DNA of 64,000 nt from Flavobacterium sp. J27. GTDB lineage: Bacteria; Bacteroidota; Bacteroidia; Flavobacteriales; Flavobacteriaceae. Made by a program: the position numbers and the translations under genes. The notes below the pieces were generated by a model. The model was given only the letters and a program-made list of their open reading frames with translations. It ran no database searches and was not told the DNA's origin. The stretch covers positions 51,558 to 115,557 of the forward strand of contig NZ_PJQW01000001.1 in the NCBI RefSeq assembly GCF_004303025.1, in the 5' to 3' direction. Below are positions 23,767 to 34,600 of the stretch, one piece after another; positions within the stretch are counted from its first letter, which is position 1, and each line of letters begins with the position of its first letter.

Positions 23767-26471
23767 TAACTAAAAATAATAGTATTCCTAAAAACGTAAG
23801 TTCAAACGATGATTTAAGCTTTGAATTTTTACGTAAAAAAGGAATGGAATATATCGAATCATTTGGAACAACGTTTTGGACAGACTACAACACTCACGAT
23901 CCTGGAATAACCATTTTGGAAGTCTTATGCTACGCTATTACCGATTTAGGAATGCGAATTAATCTTCCAATTGAAGATTTGTTAAGTAATACAACCACTA
24001 ATCCTATTGAAAATCAATTTTTTAAAGCTTCTGAAATATTGCCAAATAAAGCGGTAACAGCATTCGATTATCGAAAAATACTGTTAGACATTGACCCTCT
24101 ATTAATTAAAAATTGTTGGTTACAAAAACATAATAAAACAATTTTTATCAATTGTAAAGAAGCCAAAATTTCTTATCATAAAGAAGACTTTAATGGTGTT
24201 TCAGATGATTTTATAAAACAGACTACTATTAAAGGCTTGTATACCGTTTTAGTAGATATTGACGAAGAAGACGCAAGTGTAAAAGCAACTATAAAACAAC
24301 AAATTCGTGAGAAATTTCATGCGAATAGAAACCTTTGTGAAGATATAGCAGAAATAAAAGAAGTAGAAACGCAGCCCATTGCCGTTTGTGCACAAATTGA
24401 AATTGATCCAGAAGCAGATGAAGAATATGTACAAGCACTTATTGTTTTAGCTTTGGAAAATTATTTATCTCCCTCAATTACTTTTTATTCACTTGCTCAA
24501 ATGATTGAAAAAGGGTACACTAGCGACGCTATTTTTGAAGGCCCTTTGTTAGATAATGGATTTATAGATACGGTTGAATTAGCTAATTCTTCCTTACGAA
24601 CAGATGTTCGCCTTTCTGATATCATGCAAATCATTATGAATATTGATGGCGTAAAACTCATTAAAGATATTTCTATTAATTATTGCAATAAAATTGACGA
24701 AAATGTAAAAGAATGGGTTTTATGTATCGATGAAGGTAAAAAACCACAATTGTGTCATAAAAGTACGTTTAGCTTTAGTAAAGGCGTGTTGCCAGTCAAT
24801 GTAAATAAAGCCAAAGTTACTCAGTATATAAATGAACTTAAAAAGAATATAACTTTAACACAAAAAGAAGCTAAAAAAGAGAAAGAATTACCGATTCCAA
24901 AAGGAAGAATAACCGATACTAATTTTTATACTAGTGTAACCAATGATTTTCCAGAAACTTATGGTATTGGATCAATAGGACTTTCCGATTCGGCTACTCC
25001 TCAAAGGAAAGCAAAAGCCAAACAATTAAAAGGTTATTTGCTCTTTTTTGATCAAATTTTAGCCAGTTATTTTAAACATTTAGGCAATGTTAAGCAGTTA
25101 CTTTCTATTAATAATACGCTAACCAAAACCTATTTTACCCAAGTAGTTTCCGATATAGATGGTTTTGAAGAATTAGTTTCTGATTATGATACTGATTCAG
25201 AGGTGCTTTCCGAAACCCTTTTTGGTCATTTGGACGATGCAGTAAAGAGGAACAACATTTTAAAAGACCATCTTATTGCTCGATTTGCAGAACGTTTTTC
25301 AGAATATGCTTTTTTAATGAAATCGTTGTATGGTAGTGTTTCAGACGAAATTGTACTTCAAAATAAAGCCGATTTTTTAGGTAGCTATAATACGATAAGT
25401 AGTCATAGAGGATGCGGTTTTAATTATTATAAACAACCTATAAATAATCTTTGGAACACTTTTAATGTTACAGGTTTAGAAAATAGGATTGCCGGACTTT
25501 TAGGAATTAAAGGAGATAGTAATCCATTAACAGGGAAAAGAGGTGTTAAAAGAAAAAATATTTCTAATTTATTCATTCAAATTTATGACCCTACACCACT
25601 TACACCAGCGGATAATTTTAGATGGCGTATCAAAAATGCATCCAATCAAATTATACTTTCTGCCACAGACGATTATACCACAGAAACGGAGGCAGCAAAT
25701 GAAATGTATTTTGCCATTTTAAAAATATTGGAAACTAGTGAAACAGAAATTAAAGAAGGTTTTACTTCAAATTTCACGCATAAAGTAATCCATACATTTG
25801 AAATTCATCAAGCAGAAAGTGGAAAGTTTTCTTTTCATATTATTAACCCTGAAATAGAAACGGTAAGTGATCCAGATAGAATTATAGCCAAACAATATAA
25901 ATTTTATGATACGCTTGAAGAAGTAAAAACCGCTATTCTTGAGTTGATTACTTTCTTTAAAGAAGAATTTACAGAAGAAGGAATTTTTTTAGTAGAGCAT
26001 GTTTTATTACTTCCAAAAGATGATGAAACAACAACTGAGAATCATTTCATGCCAATATGTATCGATGACTGTAACGAAGCATGCTGTATTCCAGATCCTT
26101 ATTCTTTTAAAATAAGTGTGGTGTTACCAGGCTACACCTACCGATTTTCTAATATCGATTTTAGAAATTATGCTGAAGATGTAATAAGACAGGAAATCCC
26201 AGCTCATATTCTTGGAAAAATATGCTGGATAGGATACCGAAAAAACCATGTCAATACAGTTGATAATGATTTACTCGATTTTGAAAGAGATTTTAAAAAC
26301 TTTCTAATTGATAAGAGCAAAAATAAACAAGACGCTTTACCCGATTTTGTGCATTCGTTAAGCAAGTTAAATTCAATTTTCCCTACAGGAACATTATTCA
26401 ATTGCGAAGATGAAAATGAAGACTTAACAGGTAAAGTAATTTTAGGAAAAACAAATTTAGGAACAATATAA
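23757..26471 (+). CDS. Second large baseplate wedge protein (Afp12-like)
   Basis: This 904-aa protein starts with a stretch typical of Bacteroidota eCIS wedge proteins (FWTDYNTHDPGITILEVLCYAITDLGMRINLPI), related to baseplate J proteins. A second conserved block is LKGYLLFFDQILASYFKHLGNVKQLLS. Near the C-terminus there is a Cys cluster (CIDDCNEACCIPDPYSF, about residues 766-782), then VVLPGYTYRFSNIDFRNYAEDVIRQEIPAHI, also family-typical. The cysteines could bind a metal or stabilise the ring. It overlaps the gp6-like gene by 10 bp, consistent with joint assembly. Confidence 0.87.
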   Translation: MSVITKNNSIPKNVSSNDDLSFEFLRKKGMEYIESFGTTFWTDYNTHDPGITILEVLCYAITDLGMRINLPIEDLLSNTTTNPIENQFFKASEILPNKAVTAFDYRKILLDIDPLLIKNCWLQKHNKTIFINCKEAKISYHKEDFNGVSDDFIKQTTIKGLYTVLVDIDEEDASVKATIKQQIREKFHANRNLCEDIAEIKEVETQPIAVCAQIEIDPEADEEYVQALIVLALENYLSPSITFYSLAQMIEKGYTSDAIFEGPLLDNGFIDTVELANSSLRTDVRLSDIMQIIMNIDGVKLIKDISINYCNKIDENVKEWVLCIDEGKKPQLCHKSTFSFSKGVLPVNVNKAKVTQYINELKKNITLTQKEAKKEKELPIPKGRITDTNFYTSVTNDFPETYGIGSIGLSDSATPQRKAKAKQLKGYLLFFDQILASYFKHLGNVKQLLSINNTLTKTYFTQVVSDIDGFEELVSDYDTDSEVLSETLFGHLDDAVKRNNILKDHLIARFAERFSEYAFLMKSLYGSVSDEIVLQNKADFLGSYNTISSHRGCGFNYYKQPINNLWNTFNVTGLENRIAGLLGIKGDSNPLTGKRGVKRKNISNLFIQIYDPTPLTPADNFRWRIKNASNQIILSATDDYTTETEAANEMYFAILKILETSETEIKEGFTSNFTHKVIHTFEIHQAESGKFSFHIINPEIETVSDPDRIIAKQYKFYDTLEEVKTAILELITFFKEEFTEEGIFLVEHVLLLPKDDETTTENHFMPICIDDCNEACCIPDPYSFKISVVLPGYTYRFSNIDFRNYAEDVIRQEIPAHILGKICWIGYRKNHVNTVDNDLLDFERDFKNFLIDKSKNKQDALPDFVHSLSKLNSIFPTGTLFNCEDENEDLTGKVILGKTNLGTI

Positions 26472-26484
26472 AACAATTAAGGTC

Positions 26485-29187
26485 ATGGCAACTAAACTAG
26501 ATAATATAACTGGGCAATATCATAGTTATGTGGAAGATCAAGTATTAACACATTATCAATTAAACGAAACAATTGACTATTTTACAGATCAAGATCGTTT
26601 AAGTAGGGTGTTCTTAACAGGAACAGGTATTGCTTGTGGTTTTGTAATTTCAATTACCAATGCTAATGATGCCATAACGATTACCCAAGGAACAGGAATA
26701 ACGACAGATGGAGATTTAATCAAATTACAAAAAAAAGCAACAGGTGAATTATCTTTAGCCACGAAACAAAAATTAGTTAGTGTCGATTTTGGCACTATTA
26801 CTTATAAATCGTACAAACCTTTTACTGAAGACAAAGGGAATTATCCGTTTTTTAAAAATAGCCCTACTACGCTTGTTCCTTTGTTTGAATTACTTCCAGA
26901 AAAATCGGAAGGTTCAGTATTAGAGCCAGGCGAGCAATTAGTAACTGCCTTTCCAGATTTGGCAAACATTAGAAACTATGTAGTCATTTTATATTTGGAA
27001 AGTTATCCGAAAGAAGCTTCTTTGTGTAGTCAGATAGATTGTTCAAATCAAGGCGGTGAAGAAGTATTTAATGTAAGAGTGCTTATTACAACGCAGTCTA
27101 ATGCTGATATTATCCAAGCAAAAGACAGTTTGTATACAAAATATGATTTTTTTAATACATATGAAGCACTACCCGAATTAGCGGTTAAAAAAGTAATTCC
27201 TACGTATACTACCATGCAATCTGCACTTCAAATTAGACAACTTTTTAATGGAATTGTGAGCGATAGTACATTTAAAACGAGTTTAAAAAATAGTATCACT
27301 ACATTACTGTCTAATTTAGGTTTTAATGCACAAGCAACAATAATTAATAATCATATTACCACTATTTTCGATATTGTACCTACTGCTATTCCAAGCGATA
27401 TTCATTATCGTTATGATCTTTTAAAAGATATCGTAGCAACCTATAAAGAATTGAAAGATTTATTCATTCAGCAAGCGGCAGAATGCAATCCTCTAATTAG
27501 TTCTTTTCCAAAACATCTCTTATTGGGAAAAGTTGTTGATAATCAAATGTATAAAGCGTATCGTCATCAATTTTATAAAGCGCCTATTTTAGATGATCAA
27601 AACAGAAGGTTTAAAAACTTTCAAATTTTAATCCAAAGATTATTAGAAATAACTCAAAAATTTGGACTTCAGGAAACAGCCGACCAAGTGAAAATTATTC
27701 CCTCTAAAAGTATAGGAAAACTAGGACATAAATCGATTCCTTATTATTACAATGTAGATAATTCTTTAATTAATGCTTGGGATTTTGATAGAAGTAACCT
27801 GTTTATTCCCAAAGCTAATTTTAGTTATCATACTACAAACTTATTAGCTAACGATTTTATTCAATCACCACTTAAATATGCTTTAGAAAATTATGACTTT
27901 TATAGAGTTGAAGGCTACTTAAATGATGATGTTGATGAGGTTAATAATAGGCTTACAAATCAAAAATTACAGCATGGATTAGATTTTGATTTTCAAATTT
28001 TGGATGTTGTTGAAAATAAAGACCAATTAAAAACCCTATTAAAAAATAATCCGTCATTTGAACATAAAGCAGGGGTTCAAAAAGGAGGTACATTATTATT
28101 GTTAAAAGATGGAGACGAGTTTATTGCCGATTTTGCAGTAGATTATAAAATCACTGATGAGGATAGTTTAGATTGCTGTACAATTATAGCATGTATGTAT
28201 CCTTGGATTAGCTCACTAAAATACATTAACAATCTGGCAAGAAGTCTTAAAGGAACAAAAAGTAACGTAAAAGCAATGCCAACTCATTATGTTTTGAATA
28301 TTAGAAAATACAGTATCAACGGTGTTAACTTAATTAATAGACCTGTAGTTTTAAGAGTTCCTTTAGATAATGATGTTTTTCTTAGAAGGTTACATGTTGT
28401 AATGGAGCGAATTAATCAAAGATTTCCTTCAGGATTAGTGTTTGATTTTATTGAAGAACAAAAAAAATTAAAAATAACCCGATTAGAGAAAGACAATTTT
28501 GTTTTTGAAGTACAAGATATTACGTTAACTAATTCTAGTCCGGTATACACTTTTACCGATAAAGGTGTTACAAGAAATAATAGAAAATACCTAACAAAAG
28601 ACATCAGTTGTTCTATTGTAAATGCATATAAAGAAGAGGTTTACAAAAAATTACAAAGTAATTATGCTCCAATCAATAAAGACGATGATAACTTTGGAAG
28701 ATTTGATGAAGATTGGAGAAAATGGGAAGCTCTAAGAAGAAAATTAATAGATCATTCCGTTACGGCACCCTACAGAAGATTTATTACTGAAATGATTCAT
28801 TTTAATAATATACCAACAAGTATCGCTACAACAACGGTTCGTCAGGAATTGGTTCAAATTGCAAGTGCCATTCGTAATACAAGTCCGTCTTTTGCGAATT
28901 TAGAAATATCTATTGGAGGAGATTGGACAAACGGAAATTGGGTCAATACAACCATGTTGAATTATTATGCACAACATCAAAATGATACAAATGACGATGT
29001 GGCTTTATTTATTCGATTGAGAAAAAAATTACATAATGAAAATGGAGTAAGTAAGTATATCATTCATATTAATAATACAAGTAATATAAACTTAGATGCT
29101 TTAGTACCTGTTTTTAATCGATATGCAAATAAGGCAGAATTTTATTTACAAAAACCAACAAATGGACTGTTTATACCTATCAGCTAG
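26485..29187 (+). CDS. Large conserved eCIS protein of unknown role (possible baseplate periphery or fibre anchor)
   Basis: A 900-aa protein. The N-terminus (YHSYVEDQVLTHYQLNETIDYFTDQDRLSRVFLTGTGIACGFVISI, then ITITQGTGITTDGDLIKL) is recurrent in Bacteroidota eCIS loci right after the wedge genes. The middle is helical and the C-terminus mixed; I see no enzyme motif, collagen-like repeat or phage-fibre trimerisation repeat. No Afp13-like fibre gene exists in the locus, so this protein is the best positional candidate for a receptor-facing or fibre-anchoring part. That role is inference. Its stop codon lies inside an inverted repeat that extends downstream. Confidence 0.75.
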   Translation: MATKLDNITGQYHSYVEDQVLTHYQLNETIDYFTDQDRLSRVFLTGTGIACGFVISITNANDAITITQGTGITTDGDLIKLQKKATGELSLATKQKLVSVDFGTITYKSYKPFTEDKGNYPFFKNSPTTLVPLFELLPEKSEGSVLEPGEQLVTAFPDLANIRNYVVILYLESYPKEASLCSQIDCSNQGGEEVFNVRVLITTQSNADIIQAKDSLYTKYDFFNTYEALPELAVKKVIPTYTTMQSALQIRQLFNGIVSDSTFKTSLKNSITTLLSNLGFNAQATIINNHITTIFDIVPTAIPSDIHYRYDLLKDIVATYKELKDLFIQQAAECNPLISSFPKHLLLGKVVDNQMYKAYRHQFYKAPILDDQNRRFKNFQILIQRLLEITQKFGLQETADQVKIIPSKSIGKLGHKSIPYYYNVDNSLINAWDFDRSNLFIPKANFSYHTTNLLANDFIQSPLKYALENYDFYRVEGYLNDDVDEVNNRLTNQKLQHGLDFDFQILDVVENKDQLKTLLKNNPSFEHKAGVQKGGTLLLLKDGDEFIADFAVDYKITDEDSLDCCTIIACMYPWISSLKYINNLARSLKGTKSNVKAMPTHYVLNIRKYSINGVNLINRPVVLRVPLDNDVFLRRLHVVMERINQRFPSGLVFDFIEEQKKLKITRLEKDNFVFEVQDITLTNSSPVYTFTDKGVTRNNRKYLTKDISCSIVNAYKEEVYKKLQSNYAPINKDDDNFGRFDEDWRKWEALRRKLIDHSVTAPYRRFITEMIHFNNIPTSIATTTVRQELVQIASAIRNTSPSFANLEISIGGDWTNGNWVNTTMLNYYAQHQNDTNDDVALFIRLRKKLHNENGVSKYIIHINNTSNINLDALVPVFNRYANKAEFYLQKPTNGLFIPIS

Positions 29188-29244
29188 CTTAATTAATAGA
29201 AATAAAAAAGCTTCAGACCTAATAAAGCTAGCTGATCTGAAGCT
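29181..29244 (+). repeat. Interleaved inverted repeats between structural and cargo halves of the eCIS operon
   Basis: Arm pair A is CAGCTAGCTT (29181-29190) with AAGCTAGCTG (29225-29234), 10 bp, perfect. Arm pair B is AGCTTCAGA (29209-29217) with TCTGAAGCT (29236-29244), 9 bp, perfect. The pairs are interleaved (A, B, A', B'), so the RNA can form either a pseudoknot or two exclusive hairpins. Hairpin B has an A-run before it and no T-run after it, so on the plus strand it is not a standard terminator; read on the minus strand it would be. Confidence 0.75.
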
Positions 29245-29260
29245 CGATGGGGGGAAGGAA

Positions 29261-29308
29261 ATGAATAAATCGAAATCGAAAACCGAAGTGAAAATTACAC
29301 TAAGATAA
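29261..29308 (+). CDS. Possible 15-codon leader peptide
   Basis: ATG at 29261 follows a purine-rich GGGGGGAAGGAA by no gap and opens a 15-residue reading frame, MNKSKSKTEVKITLR, ending at TAA 29306-29308. It lies between the interleaved hairpins and the tape-measure gene. The very purine-rich leader is unusual here, where most starts lack one. It may be a translated leader peptide or may be chance. Confidence 0.3.
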   Translation: MNKSKSKTEVKITLR

Positions 29309-29394
29309 CAACAACAAAATAACAGAACACAAAACCCAGTATTCCTCGAAAGGCTGATTCAAATATACAAAAAAAAATATACAAACCAAATAAA

Positions 29395-30921
29395 ATGAAT
29401 AAAAATAAACATATAATCGAAAAAGTTTTTTTAGAAATAGACACAAACTCAATGAATGTGGCTAATAGACTAAAAAATAATACGACTATGTTTGTTGAAA
29501 ATGAATTATTAGCCTTAATAGAACAGGAATTAAATCGGTTTTCAATACCTGAAGATGTTGTTTTGCAAATAGATACCCTAACGTTAACGATTGGAAATAA
29601 TAGTTTAGATTCAAATAGTATTTCCAACCCTACCTTATTAAGTAACGAAATCTATAAAAGAGAGATAGAAAATCAGATTCGACAAAAGATTGAAGCTATT
29701 TTGCAACAAACTAAAAAGAATGATTTTTTTCAATCCAAAGACAACAATAAAGGACTCATTAATACATCCATTTTATCTCTTTCCGATAAAAAAAGCAATA
29801 CCTTATTATATTATTTACAATATGGAAAATTACCTTGGTGGTGTGTCCAAGAAGTTCAAAATAAAGAACAAAAAACAGCTGTTTTTCACGAAGAAAATAT
29901 CCAAGAAATGATAAAAAACAAAGCTTTTACAACAAAGTTTAAAGCAATTATCATTCAAAAAAAAGTACAACAAAGAATTATTTATCAATTTACAAACAAG
30001 CAAATTAGCTTATTAATAACCCTTTTTAATAATTCTAAGCATCTTGATTATTATGAAATTACGCGTGAAAATGGTGTTTTAAATATCGTGTTTACCCATG
30101 CTAATTTTGCATTGAAAAAATCTTTTTGGGAAGCTTTATTCACTTATTTTGTCGAACAAAAATTAGATAAGATATACTCTTTTTATCTTACAAATGAAAC
30201 ACTCTTTAAAAGCAAAAAGTGGTCGTTTACACACTATATAAAAGAACTGGAAAAAATAATTTCTTTTTCACCTTCAGAAACGAAAAACCTATTGAAAATA
30301 GCCGAAGAAATTAATCTGTTTGAAAAAAAAACAGGAATCAATAAAAAAGAAGAAAACCAACTTCAAAAAGAAGAAAACAACACGTTACATGAAAAGGAAT
30401 TTTATACAGAAACGCTATATGGTGATGAAAACAGCTATATCCAAAATGCAGGGTTAATCTTATTGCATCCATTTATTAAAGAATTTTTCAAAAATTGTCA
30501 GCTTTTAGAGGAAAATAATAAAACAATAAACGATAAAGAATTAGCCGTACATCTGCTACATTATTTAGCAACAGAAGAAGAAAATGACTACGAATATAAT
30601 ATGTTGTTTGAAAAGTTTTTATGTGGTTTAACAATGGATTTTCCAATAAAAAGAGAGGTAGTCATTCCATTACAGATTAAAGAAGAAGCTGAAAAAATGT
30701 TAGCATCCGTTTTAAGTCATTGGACAGCTCTAAAGAGTTCTTCAGTTGCTATACTTAGAAACGAATTCTTGCAAAGAGAGGGAAAAATAGATTTTAAAGA
30801 TGGCAATCCCAAGATTTTTATAGAAAGGAAAACACAAGACATATTATTAGAACGTCTCCCTTGGAATATAAGCATTATAAAAATTCCTTGGTTGGAAAAA
30901 TTAATTTACACCGAATGGTAA
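29395..30921 (+). CDS. eCIS tape-measure protein (Afp14-like, CIS_TMP family)
   Basis: A 508-aa protein of the contractile injection system tape-measure family. The N-terminus (HIIEKVFLEIDTNSMNVANRLKNN, then ALIEQELNRF) and a conserved C-terminal block (IQNAGLILLHPFIKEFFKNCQLLE, LAVHLLHYLATEEENDYEYNMLFEKFLCGL, then SHWTALKSSSVAILRNEFLQREGKI and LLERLPWNISIIKIPW) identify it. It sets tube length and fills the lumen during assembly. It comes after a 207-bp gap with the interleaved repeats and just before the cargo genes, so it opens the second half of the operon. Confidence 0.88.
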   Translation: MNKNKHIIEKVFLEIDTNSMNVANRLKNNTTMFVENELLALIEQELNRFSIPEDVVLQIDTLTLTIGNNSLDSNSISNPTLLSNEIYKREIENQIRQKIEAILQQTKKNDFFQSKDNNKGLINTSILSLSDKKSNTLLYYLQYGKLPWWCVQEVQNKEQKTAVFHEENIQEMIKNKAFTTKFKAIIIQKKVQQRIIYQFTNKQISLLITLFNNSKHLDYYEITRENGVLNIVFTHANFALKKSFWEALFTYFVEQKLDKIYSFYLTNETLFKSKKWSFTHYIKELEKIISFSPSETKNLLKIAEEINLFEKKTGINKKEENQLQKEENNTLHEKEFYTETLYGDENSYIQNAGLILLHPFIKEFFKNCQLLEENNKTINDKELAVHLLHYLATEEENDYEYNMLFEKFLCGLTMDFPIKREVVIPLQIKEEAEKMLASVLSHWTALKSSSVAILRNEFLQREGKIDFKDGNPKIFIERKTQDILLERLPWNISIIKIPWLEKLIYTEW

Positions 30922-30933
30922 AAATAAGAAAGT

Positions 30934-31668
30934 ATGAGATCATTTGAAAAAAGAAAAAAAGAAGGACACGCTTCAGCTACTTTTTTTGATCCAAAAATTC
31001 AAAAAAAGATAAAAACAGGAACACCTGGAGATAAATTTGAGGTTGAAGCGGACCAAGTAGCTAGTAAAGTGGTAACCCATTCTAATAAAAGTGGAGGGTT
31101 GCTTCAAGCCAAAGAAGAAGAAGTGCAACAAAAACCTATTTCTGATACCATTTCCCAAGTACAAAAGAAGGAAATGAAAGAAGAGGAACCTGTTCAAAAA
31201 AAGGAAGAAGAACAAGTGCAAAAGAAAGAGGGTGAAGACGAAGTACAACAAAAAGAGGAAGAAGAACAAGTACAAGCTAAAGAAGAAACGGTTCAAAAGA
31301 AAGAGGAAGAGCAAGAGGTTCAAAAAAAGGCAGAGGAGAAAGAAGAAATGGTTCAAAAAAAAAGCAGTAGTGTTCAGCCAAGCACACAAACCAAACTGAA
31401 AAGCACTAAAGGAGGAGGATATGCCATGAACAAGTCTGTTTTAATGGAAATGAATGCCGCTTTTCAAGCAGATTTTAGTGAAGTAAGGATTCATACTGAT
31501 GCTGATGCTATTGCACTTTGTCAGGAAATGGGAGCTCAAGCATTTACAAACGGCAAGGATATTTATTTTAATAAAGGTAAATACAACCCAACATCTAAAT
31601 CGGGAAAAGAACTTTTAGCGCATGAATTAACACATACTATTCAACAAGGAGTTGTCTCAAAAAAATAA
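30934..31668 (+). CDS. Short DUF4157 (eCIS core domain) protein with QKK repeats
   Basis: This 244-aa protein ends in an eCIS core (DUF4157) domain: MNAAFQADFSEVRIHTDADAIALCQEMGAQAFTNGKDIYFNKGKYNP and the zinc-protease-like HELTH (230-234) in LLAHELTHTIQQG. An EADQVASKVV motif sits near residue 40. Between them, about residues 55-150, lies a highly charged tract with at least eight copies of a VQKKE-like unit separated by Glu-rich spacers. There is no toxin domain after the core. DUF4157 marks proteins loaded into eCIS particles. This one may be a loading or priming factor, or a cargo carrier for a separate partner. It is the first gene of the cargo block. Confidence 0.85.
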   Translation: MRSFEKRKKEGHASATFFDPKIQKKIKTGTPGDKFEVEADQVASKVVTHSNKSGGLLQAKEEEVQQKPISDTISQVQKKEMKEEEPVQKKEEEQVQKKEGEDEVQQKEEEEQVQAKEETVQKKEEEQEVQKKAEEKEEMVQKKSSSVQPSTQTKLKSTKGGGYAMNKSVLMEMNAAFQADFSEVRIHTDADAIALCQEMGAQAFTNGKDIYFNKGKYNPTSKSGKELLAHELTHTIQQGVVSKK

Positions 31669-31686
31669 CATATAAACTCACCATTT

Positions 31687-34600
31687 ATGAGTGCTTTTTC
31701 AACAAAAAGTAATGCAAAGCCCAAAAATACTACTTTTAGTACAAAGAGTAGTAATGAGACTTTTTTTGGAGTTCAAGCAAAACTTGCAATTGGAAAATCA
31801 AATGATAAATATGAGGTAGAAGCTGATAGAACTGCCGATAAAATTGTTGAAAAAAGCCAAAACCAAAATACAAAGAATAAGCAGGAAAGTTTTTTTGCTC
31901 CTTCTCCTTTGGTTCAGAAAAAAGAAACTAACGAAGTTCAAAAGTTAGAAGAAAATCAACTGGAAAATCAACAAAAACCACTTGCCGATTCTATTGCTCC
32001 TGTAGTGCAATTAGACAAAGAAGAAACCCTTCAAAATAAATTGGATAATCCAAAAAATGAAGAAACAAAAACAAGCGAAATTTTTGCATCTTCAAAACCA
32101 CTTATTCAAAATAAACCCGAAGAAGAAGTTCAGAAAAAAACCGAACAAACGACAGAAATAACCCCTAAAAGTGAAATTGAAACGACTCCTGTAGAAGTTC
32201 AGTCTAAAAAGGAAACACTACAGCAAAAAACAGAAACGAGTAAAATTGATAATACGTCAACTCCAAAGCTTCCAATTGTTCCAAAACCAATAATTCAGTC
32301 AAAACCTGAAGAAGAAGTACAACAGAAAAAAGAAGAAGAGTCTCAAACTACAGAAGAAGAGAGTAGTCTACAAATGAGTGCGTCAGGTGATGCGAATACA
32401 AATAATAATACAGATTTAGAAACGAGTATAAATACCAGTAAAGGAGGCGGTTCTCCATTACCTCAAAATACGAAAAGAGAAATGGAATCTGGGTTTGGTG
32501 CCGATTTTAGTAATGTTAGAATCCATAACGATGCAAACGCTACCAAAATGAATCAACAACTAGGTTCGCAAGCATTTGCAACTGGGAATAATATTTATTT
32601 CAATGAAGGGAAGTTTAATCCATCATCTACCAGTGGGAAACATTTGTTGGCTCACGAACTAACACACACAATCCAGCAAGGCGTTTCTGTAAGAATGAAA
32701 CCTGAAATTTCTGCCGCACCAGAAATGATTCAAGGTTCCTTCCTAGATTATGTGCCAGATTGGATTATCAATCAAGCAAGACACATTCCAGGATATACAC
32801 TATTTACAGTAATTATTGAATATGATCCTCTAAAAGAAGTTCGTGTTGCTAGAACACCGATCAATCTTATTGAAGGATTAATGGGATTAATTCCTTTTGG
32901 TACGGCTATTTTTGATAAGTTGCAAGAGTATGGCATTTTACAAAAGGTTTTCGATTGGGTAGAAGGAAAGCTAAGCGAAGTAGGCTTAACTATAGATAGT
33001 ATTTTAGATTTAGTCGAAGAAGTTTGGGACGAAGTTTCTTTCCCGTATACAGATATAATTGATTTAATTACTGAAAAATTTGAAGATTTAGTCGACCGTA
33101 TTACCACTTTTGTAAGTGCAACTGTAGATCAAGTAATCACTTGGATAAAAGAAGCTTTAATAGAAGTGGCAGAACCTTTATTAGAGGAAAATAAAGCATG
33201 GTCATTACTAAAAAAAATAATTAAATATGATCCGTTAAGAGACGAAGAAGTTAGCGCAACTACTGTTGAAATATTAGAAGATTTCTTAATTCTAATAGAC
33301 AAACAAACCGAGTTGGAACAAATGAAAGAAAAAGGCACGCTTCAAGAAACAGCAGATTGGCTTGATACGCAAGTAGGTACTTTTACTTCTTTATTAGGAG
33401 AGCTTAGAGGTTTAATTACCATGGCTTGGGATGCTATCCAACCTCAAAATTTAGTTCATATTTCTGAAAATCTGACGAATCTAGTAGCACAAGCTGGTGG
33501 ATTTTTACAACGTGTTTGGGATTTTGCTTCAGGAGTAGCTTTAAAAGTATTAGAACTAGTCAAAGATTCATTATTAAGTTGGTTGTCAGAGCAAGCTGCT
33601 GGTGTTAGAGGATATTCTTTGGTTAAAGTTATTATAGGAAAAGATCCTTTTACACAGGAAACAGTTCCTAGAACAGTTCCAAATTTAATCCGAGGTTTTA
33701 TGAGCCTAATGGATGGTGGTGAAGAACAATATGCTCAAATGGAACAATCTGGTGCTATAGCTAGAATAGTTGGAGAAATAGAAGCTGCAGTTGCCACACT
33801 GAATATGACACCCGCTTCAATCATTCAATTATTTACAGATATTTGGGATTCCATGACCATTGACGATCTCATTCATCCAATAGATGCTTTCATGCGAATT
33901 ATTGAAAAATTTGGAGAACCAATAGGAAGATTAATTGCTTTTGTGGCTGAGATAATTAGAATAGTAATAGTAGCTATTTTAGAAATTATGAACTTCCCGT
34001 TTGATCTTATTGGAAATATCATTACCAGAGCTTTTGAAGCAATAGAAGATATTAAAAGGGATCCAATTGGGTTCTTAAAAAACATACTAAAAGCTTTAAA
34101 ACAAGGATTTGTACAATTCTTTGATCATATTGTAACTCACTTAATTGGTGGTGTAACTGGTTGGTTAATGAGTGAATTAAGAGATGCAGGAATTCCAGAA
34201 CTTACCGATTTTTCGCTACAAGGAGTGATTAGTTGGGTATTAGAAGTGCTAGGTATTTCCATGGAAAAAATTTGGGAGAAATTAGCCGCACATCCAAGAA
34301 TTGGTCCAGAAAGAGTTGCTCGAATTAGAGGAATGATAAATACATTAGAAGGAATATGGACTTTCATTAAAGATGTACAAGAAAGAGGGATGGCTGCTAT
34401 TTGGGATAAGATTCAAGAACAGCTTAGTAATTTATGGAATACAGTTTTAGATGCTGTGAAAAACTTTGTCATGGAGCGTATCATAACCAGAATAACAGCT
34501 AGGTTAATAAGTATGTTAGATCCTACTGGTATTATGGCAGTTATTAATGGTGCTATGGCCTTTTTTAACGCTATACAGAGTTTTATTAAGTATCTACGAG

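Noticed and set aside
29209..29244. Rho-independent terminator in the middle of the eCIS operon
   Set aside because: On the plus strand the hairpin has no T run after it; the A/T run is on the side that would serve only minus-strand transcription, where there is no gene.
30973..31389. 138-codon minus-strand frame rich in Phe and Leu
   Set aside because: It is the antisense of the Glu/Lys/Gln-rich VQKK tract and has no signal of its own.
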